A stretch of 11,282 nucleotides of DNA, from the NCBI GenBank assembly GCA_910584085.1, contig CAJTZY010000028.1:1-11282 (forward strand), read 5' to 3'. Shown piece by piece: positions 7,652 to 11,282 of this stretch (position 1 is its first letter; every line of letters begins with the position of its first letter). The position numbers and the translations under genes were made by a program. The notes beneath the pieces were generated by a model. The model saw only the letters and a program-made list of their open reading frames with translations. It did not search any database and had not been told where the DNA came from. This DNA is from an uncultured Bacilli bacterium. GTDB taxonomy: Bacteria; Bacillota_I; Bacilli_A; RF39; UBA660.

Positions 7652-8275
7652 ATGATTAAAAATTTTATTTTTGATGTTGATAGGACATTAATTGATAGTT
7701 ATAAACCAGAACTAGAAACTTTAAAAGAAGCTTTATTTATTGTAACTAAAAATACATATGATGACGAGACTATGAGGAAATTGACAACCTTAACCACAGA
7801 TGAATTTTTTAAAAATTTAGGGATTGAAAGAAATTCTAATACAATGAAAGAAATTAATCATTATTGGGGGTTACTCCTTGAAAAAAGAAAATTACATTTT
7901 TTTGATGGAATTAAGAATTTATTAATAGCTTTAAGAAAAAATAATTTTTTTCTTGGAATTGTTACCTCAAGAACTAAAGAAGAATTAGATGAATTAGAAG
8001 AACTATTAGATTGTATTGATTTATTTGATACCGTAATAACCTCTGATATGGTAACGTTACCTAAACCAAATCCAGAATCACTTAATATTATTATCGATAA
8101 GTTTAATTTAAAAAGGGATGAAACTATTTATATAGGTGATAGTGAAAGTGATTCTATTGCAGCAAAAAACGCACTTATTTATTTTGGTTTTGCCAATTGG
8201 GAAAATAAGAATAAAATTTTCCGATATGATTATTTATTTGAAAAAGTACAAGATATTAATAAATTAATTTATTAG
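7652..8275 (+). CDS. HAD-superfamily hydrolase, phosphoglycolate-phosphatase-like
   Basis: A 207-residue haloacid-dehalogenase-type phosphatase with a cap inserted after motif I. Motif I is FDVDRTLID (7-15), with nucleophile Asp8 and general acid/base Asp10; the usual Gly after the second Asp (DxDGT) is Arg here. Motif II is IVTSRT (Thr105 or Ser106), motif III the Lys of LPKPNPES (Lys138), and motif IV IGDSESDSIAAKNA (Asp163, Asp167). The helical cap at about 16-85 is typical of subfamily IA, which includes phosphoglycolate phosphatase and PpaX-type enzymes. The substrate cannot be deduced. The start at ATG 7652 follows AGGAGAG (7640-7646) by 5 nt; a TTG at 7634 would include the binding site and is rejected. 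The gene stands alone with its own promoter. The Gly-to-Arg change need not abolish activity. Confidence 0.9.
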   Translation: MIKNFIFDVDRTLIDSYKPELETLKEALFIVTKNTYDDETMRKLTTLTTDEFFKNLGIERNSNTMKEINHYWGLLLEKRKLHFFDGIKNLLIALRKNNFFLGIVTSRTKEELDELEELLDCIDLFDTVITSDMVTLPKPNPESLNIIIDKFNLKRDETIYIGDSESDSIAAKNALIYFGFANWENKNKIFRYDYLFEKVQDINKLIY

Positions 8276-8308
8276 GCAAATTAAATATCAAATTTAACTA
8301 CTATTTAT

Positions 8309-8334
8309 AAAAAATCAGTCACAATTGCGACTGA
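8309..8334 (-). terminator. Intrinsic terminator of the 2H-methyltransferase gene
   Basis: On the minus strand TCAGTCGC pairs with GTGACTGA (8 bp with one G-U) around an AATT loop, followed by six T. The arms are 8327-8334 and 8315-8322, and the T-run is the complement of 8309-8314. It lies just after the stop at 8343-8345. On the plus strand the same bases give an A-C mismatch and no adjacent T-run, so it serves the minus-strand transcript. Confidence 0.8.
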
Positions 8335-8342
8335 AATATTAC

Positions 8343-9716
8343 TCATTTTTTAATTTTCATTACTACTACAATAGCATCTTCTAATGTCTTTTCAATTTTA
8401 TCATCTACTATACCCAACTCATTTATTGAATAAAGTTCATCTTTCATTTCATTAAATTTATGAATTTCAACTAATTCAAAACCAATATTACCAAAAAATT
8501 CTCTTATATGATTTTCATCTTCAAAACGATCATTTAAATTATTTCTTGAAGTAATACTACTTACACTTTTATTAAAACCTTGAAGTGCTTTATTTTGTGA
8601 CTTTATGAATTTTTTAGGTGTAACATCAGATGTTATCCAAATTCCTCCATATTTAGATAGTAAATCATGAATATTTTCAGCTACTATTCTTTTTTCATTA
8701 AAACTTAAATATCTAAGTAATCCCTCATTAATCACTGTAATTTTCTCATCAATTTTAAAATAACTTTCTATCCCTTTAAAATCATCATTTTTTAATGCAT
8801 TGCCACTAATAATATTTAAATTTTTAGGAATATTCTTCTCAATAGATTGTAATATTTCTTTTTTATTTTTAGAAACATTCTCTAAGTCCATTTCAATATA
8901 ATTATATCCTTTTTTAGAATAAATTAATCCTCGTGATGAATAGCCAGCTGCTAGTTCCAAGACCTGTTTTATTCCATATTTATCCAAAAGTTTATTAATT
9001 AATTTATATCTTGATTCTATTTCTGGAGCTAACATTTTATTTAAAGTTACTTTTTCATTACAATGTTTTTCTAACCAGTTGTATATTTCTTTTTCATAAG
9101 GTATATCTGTAAAAATTCTTGGATAAGCAGTTACAATTGCAGTGGGGCTTATTTCTTCATAGTCTTTATCATTTATAAATGACTTAAATTGTTTAACTAA
9201 TTTAGCAGGATAAATTTCATATAAACCAAATTTGTCAATTTCTAATTCAAATGGAATAAAATTTTCTAATAATTTTTCCTTCATTGAAATTATTTTAGCA
9301 TAGTCTTTATCTATATGAATAGTAATATGAAAACTAAAACTTTCAGGATTATATTTTTCACTTGGTAATATTTTATATATTTGAGATTGCAATAATTTTA
9401 ATTCTTCACTTTTTTCAATACCAAAACACAATACATAACTATTTTCTTTTCCATTCATTATTTCTATATCATTAATAAGTATTCCTAGTTTAGGATATTC
9501 TATCATTGATAATCCATTTAATACTTCAGCTTCATCTTCAATATTCCAAGCTGATAAGGTAAAATGATATGGAAGCGTATCTGCTTCCATACGACTATCA
9601 ACATTTTTACCAAACGGAACCTTACATAATTCATCATCTAATTGTTTTATATAATAATTTATTTTTTCTAAGTTGATATCATTAAAAGCAGAAATAAAAG
9701 TTATTCTTTCATTCAT
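8343..9716 (-). CDS. Fusion of a 2H-phosphoesterase-like domain with a SAM-dependent methyltransferase
   Basis: This 457-residue protein appears to hold two domains. Residues 1 to about 185 resemble 2H phosphoesterases / 2'-5' RNA ligase-like proteins: the paired H-x-T motifs are YHFTLSAW (His51, Thr53) and FHITIHI (His130, Thr132), 79 residues apart, with YEIYPAKLVKQF after them. Residues about 190-457 resemble COG3315/leucine-carboxyl-methyltransferase-type enzymes. They show PTAIVTAYPRIFTDIPY (191-207), PEIESRY (231-237), the SAM-binding loop LELAAGYSSRG (253-263), the acidic YIEMDLENV ending strand 2 (273-281), and NEGLLRYLS (330-338) followed by a SDVTP segment. Both active centres look intact. 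2H proteins act on 2',3'-cyclic or 2'-5' phosphodiester bonds; LCM-type enzymes methylate carboxyl or hydroxyl groups of proteins or small molecules. Their joint substrate is unknown. AGGAGATT precedes the ATG by about 9 nt, and the start overlaps the upstream DUF218 remnant by ATGA, suggesting an operon. Confidence 0.85.
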   Translation of the reverse strand: MNERITFISAFNDINLEKINYYIKQLDDELCKVPFGKNVDSRMEADTLPYHFTLSAWNIEDEAEVLNGLSMIEYPKLGILINDIEIMNGKENSYVLCFGIEKSEELKLLQSQIYKILPSEKYNPESFSFHITIHIDKDYAKIISMKEKLLENFIPFELEIDKFGLYEIYPAKLVKQFKSFINDKDYEEISPTAIVTAYPRIFTDIPYEKEIYNWLEKHCNEKVTLNKMLAPEIESRYKLINKLLDKYGIKQVLELAAGYSSRGLIYSKKGYNYIEMDLENVSKNKKEILQSIEKNIPKNLNIISGNALKNDDFKGIESYFKIDEKITVINEGLLRYLSFNEKRIVAENIHDLLSKYGGIWITSDVTPKKFIKSQNKALQGFNKSVSSITSRNNLNDRFEDENHIREFFGNIGFELVEIHKFNEMKDELYSINELGIVDDKIEKTLEDAIVVVMKIKK

Positions 9717-10158
9717 AAATTCAATCTCCTAACATAATATTTATTTTGTTTTTTTATCTCAAAATTCTTAACTATTAAATCATAAATCTTATTTTCTTTT
9801 GCGTATTTTACTAATAAACGAGCTTCATAAGTCGCATGACTTCTTCCAGAATTCCATGAATTATCTGACAAAAACCAATTATCTCTATCAGAAAAACCAT
9901 CTTTTGAAGGAATCATTGTAACTGAAATATTTGGATAATTTTTCTTTAATATTGCATAGCATCTTTTTAAATGAAATTAACTAGCAATAATTGCATAGCA
10001 TTTTCTATATTTTCAAAAGTATTATTAGATATATCATCCATTAATATATCACACCTATTTATGCCCAAATTTGTGACAATCTAATTTCTTCCATATAATA
10101 CTCCTTTTTCAAACACAACAAAAATAATTGCTAATATAATTTTACCATACTTTATGCA
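9713..10158 (-). pseudogene. Decayed DUF218 (YdcF/SanA-like) gene
   Basis: Remnants of a DUF218 protein are spread over two frames. The upstream frame (from 10158) reads a hydrophobic KYGKIILAIIFVVF, a TAG stop at 10081-10083, then TNLGINRCDILMDD and ISNNTFENIENAM, the family's E/D-x-x-S-x-N-T-x-E-N motif. It runs to a TAA at 9967-9969. The downstream frame reads YAIIAS, a TAA at 9977-9979, then FHLKRCYAILKKNYPN and MIPSKDGFSDRDNWF, matching the family's TSxFHxxRA motif and tail. The N-terminal core with the VLGG-type motif is missing, and residues between NAM and YAII seem lost where the frame changes (about 9982-10001). The remnant is about 145 codons against a usual 200-250. A 67-codon open frame (9713-9916) is only its C-terminal piece. 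Its TGA overlaps the methyltransferase ATG. Intact relatives are membrane-anchored envelope proteins of unclear enzymology. Confidence 0.8.
9951..10001. repeat. 12-bp direct repeat at the DUF218 frame change
   Basis: ATTGCATAGCAT occurs at 9951-9962 and 9990-10001, 39 nt apart. Both copies code, on the minus strand and in the same frame, for Cys-Tyr-Ala-Ile. One lies in the conserved FHLKRCYAIL segment; the other sits where the reading frame changes and residues seem to be missing. It may be a rearrangement scar. Confidence 0.6.
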
Positions 10159-10159
10159 T

Positions 10160-10323
10160 TTATTGATAATAATTTCTAAATCCTTCTATTGAATTTTTGC
10201 TCTTTATAATTTTATATACAAATGAAATTCTAAAATTTCTATGTGCGTGATTCTCATTAACACCCTTTATCAACAATCCTAAAAGTAGATAAAGTTGTCT
10301 TTCTTCTTTTAATATAACCTTTT
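10160..10323 (-). pseudogene. Out-of-frame continuation of the transglutaminase-like gene
   Basis: Just before the transglutaminase-like gene stops (10309-10311) there is a run of five A on the minus strand (complement of 10320-10324). Adding one A would turn the ending LKRLY-stop into LKKVILKEERQLYLLLGLL and keep the frame open for about 54 codons, through RNFRISFVYKIIK and EGFRNYYQ, to a TAA at 10160-10162. An open frame of this length is unlikely by chance at this base composition, and its amino-acid use matches the neighbours. I read it as the original C-terminus, cut off by a one-base loss (or a sequencing error). No independent start codon with a ribosome binding site is visible. Confidence 0.6.
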
Positions 10324-11163
10324 TAACACATATTGGCCTTTTTCTTCAACTTCCTCAAAAGCAACAGAATTACCAGTAGAAAAGTTAGTATATTCAATGC
10401 TTGGTCTAGGAAAATCATATTTTTTATTTAACCAAATTTTTAAGTTTTTCTTTTCCTCTTTAAAAAAAATCATTTTTTCTATAAATAAATACATTTGAAT
10501 TCTTTCAAATGCTCCAGAAACTTTTCCTAGGTTAATTAATTCAGCACTAGAAAATATCATTTTATACTCAAATATTTTTTCCTTTTCATTATCTTCTACA
10601 TTAAAATGATTACGTATAAAATTTCTATTAGTCATTTTTAAGTGTAAATCTTTAAAGAAATTATCAGCAGTCTCAAGCAAGTTTAAGTCGCTATCAATCT
10701 GATTAAGATAATCACTTTTTAAAGATTGTAAAAATGGATAATTATTATTCAACGTTTTATAATGAGACACTACTCCAAATTCAGTTGTTCTTAGATTATA
10801 CTGATTATTAAATAAGTCATTTAAGGGATCAATATAAAAATAACCAGTATCACCCTCCACAATAACAGTAAAGAGCGGAATTCGTGCACTATTCGCTGCT
10901 ACCTTTTTTGCTCTAATTCCAAAACTTGCATATAATTCTACATAATAATCTGCTAAAGTACTACAAACTATATTCATTCCACGATTAATAAAGCCTTGGC
11001 TAAATTCTTGATACTTTTCTTCATCAGTAGATAAAAAATATTTCAAATCTCTTTGAAAAAAAGGTGCCAACCTAATATATAGAAATCTAATAATATAATC
11101 TTTAGGCCATAAAGTATCAACACTACATATAATTGCTTTCATCTCAGCAGTTTCTAATTCCAT
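10309..11163 (-). CDS. Transglutaminase-like protein lacking the expected catalytic His, probably frameshifted at its end
   Basis: A 284-residue protein whose first third resembles a transglutaminase/papain-like fold. Cys67 lies in NIVCSTLADYYVELYASFGI (64-83), the usual Cys-helix followed by GIRAKKV. A beta hairpin FTVIVEGDTGYFYIDPLNDL (98-117) follows, with Asp112 at the third catalytic position. Between them, where the catalytic His is expected, the sequence reads ARIPLFTV (93-100), with Leu97 at the likely site. If that alignment is right, the domain would be non-catalytic or binding only. Residues 150-284 are helical and charged and not recognised. The gene starts at ATG 11163 after AAGGGAGTG. 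It is first in a minus-strand set leading to the DUF218 remnant and the 2H-methyltransferase gene. The C-terminus is probably truncated by a one-base change (see 10160-10323). The fold call is moderate; the family has no name that I recognise. Confidence 0.6.
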   Translation of the reverse strand: MELETAEMKAIICSVDTLWPKDYIIRFLYIRLAPFFQRDLKYFLSTDEEKYQEFSQGFINRGMNIVCSTLADYYVELYASFGIRAKKVAANSARIPLFTVIVEGDTGYFYIDPLNDLFNNQYNLRTTEFGVVSHYKTLNNNYPFLQSLKSDYLNQIDSDLNLLETADNFFKDLHLKMTNRNFIRNHFNVEDNEKEKIFEYKMIFSSAELINLGKVSGAFERIQMYLFIEKMIFFKEEKKNLKIWLNKKYDFPRPSIEYTNFSTGNSVAFEEVEEKGQYVLKRLY

Positions 11164-11233
11164 AATTTCACTCCCTTATTTATTGCATCCGTTATATCTT
11201 AAACATAACTAAAACAAAATATATTAGAATCAT

Positions 11234-11278
11234 AACCACGCATAAAATACGTGGTTTGAAATAGCCCTATAAGGGCAT
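11234..11278. mobile_element. Tandem hairpins resembling an end of an IS200/IS605-type element (partial)
   Basis: AACCACG (11234-11240) pairs with CGTGGTT (11250-11256) around a 9-nt loop. After a 7-nt linker, GCCCT (11264-11268) pairs with AGGGC (11272-11276) around ATA; AT/AT pairs extend the stem past a bulged A. These GC-rich stems stand out in the surrounding AT-rich DNA. Subterminal hairpins of this kind, without terminal inverted repeats, mark the ends of IS200/IS605-family elements, whose TnpB-linked omega RNAs also overlap such ends. No transposase gene is in the window; any would lie to the right. The call rests on structure and general resemblance only. Confidence 0.4.
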
Positions 11279-11282
11279 ACTA

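Noticed and set aside
8315..8340. Terminator for the plus-strand HAD gene
   Set aside because: On the plus strand the stem has an A-C mismatch and is not followed directly by a T-run; the structure fits the minus strand.
9713..9916. Independent 67-codon gene before the 2H-methyltransferase gene
   Set aside because: Its sequence continues the DUF218 FHLKRC segment upstream past a stop, and its ATG has no ribosome binding site; it is the tail of a pseudogene.
10084..10117. Small gene starting at the ATG near 10105 after AAAGGAG
   Set aside because: The binding site looks good but the frame stops after 11 codons and lies out of frame inside the DUF218 remnant.
1..11282. CRISPR array, tRNA or rRNA genes
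   Set aside because: No regularly spaced repeats, cloverleaf sequences or rRNA-like conserved blocks were seen by eye on either strand.

Overview
The window is AT-rich (clearly below 35% GC by eye). Its genes carry purine-rich AGGAGG-type ribosome binding sites, TTGNNN/TATAAT promoters and A/T-rich intrinsic terminators, and they prefer A/T-ending codons. With a phosphoketolase, a trxA-trxB pair and a LysM membrane protein, this points to a low-GC Firmicute chromosome, most likely Clostridium sensu stricto or a near relative. This is inferred from composition and gene content; no rRNA or other marker is present. No tRNA, rRNA or CRISPR array was seen.

Left part (1-4763). A complete phosphoketolase gene (xfp, minus strand) has its own strong promoter and a terminator whose stem includes its last codons and stop. 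Upstream on the same strand is a solitary AbiEii-type nucleotidyltransferase with no AbiEi partner beside it. Divergent from it is a tight trxA-trxB operon (1-nt overlap), a thioredoxin and its reductase. trxB converges on the next gene, and both stop codons sit in one A/T-rich bidirectional hairpin.

Middle part (4779-8275). Three monocistronic-looking minus-strand genes encode a membrane-anchored double-LysM protein, an unassigned protein with a possible helix-turn-helix and a sigma-factor-like tail, and an unrecognised 314-residue protein. A divergent plus-strand gene encodes a HAD-family phosphatase-like protein.

Right part (8315-11282). This minus-strand gene set looks accessory and partly decayed. 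In transcription order it holds: a transglutaminase-like protein that keeps Cys and Asp but has Leu where the catalytic His is expected, and whose reading frame seems broken at an A-run near its end; a remnant of a DUF218 (YdcF/SanA-like) gene with a large deletion, internal stops and a frame change; and an intact 457-residue protein fusing an N-terminal 2H-phosphoesterase-like domain to a C-terminal LCM/COG3315-like SAM methyltransferase. The DUF218 remnant overlaps the fusion gene by 4 nt (ATGA), so the three probably descend from one operon. At the right edge, two compact GC-rich hairpins in tandem resemble an end of an IS200/IS605-type element that continues outside the window.

The most unusual items are the 2H-methyltransferase fusion, the decaying operon it belongs to, and the structured right edge. 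No complete known defence system is visible; the AbiEii-like gene is the only defence-family member recognised.
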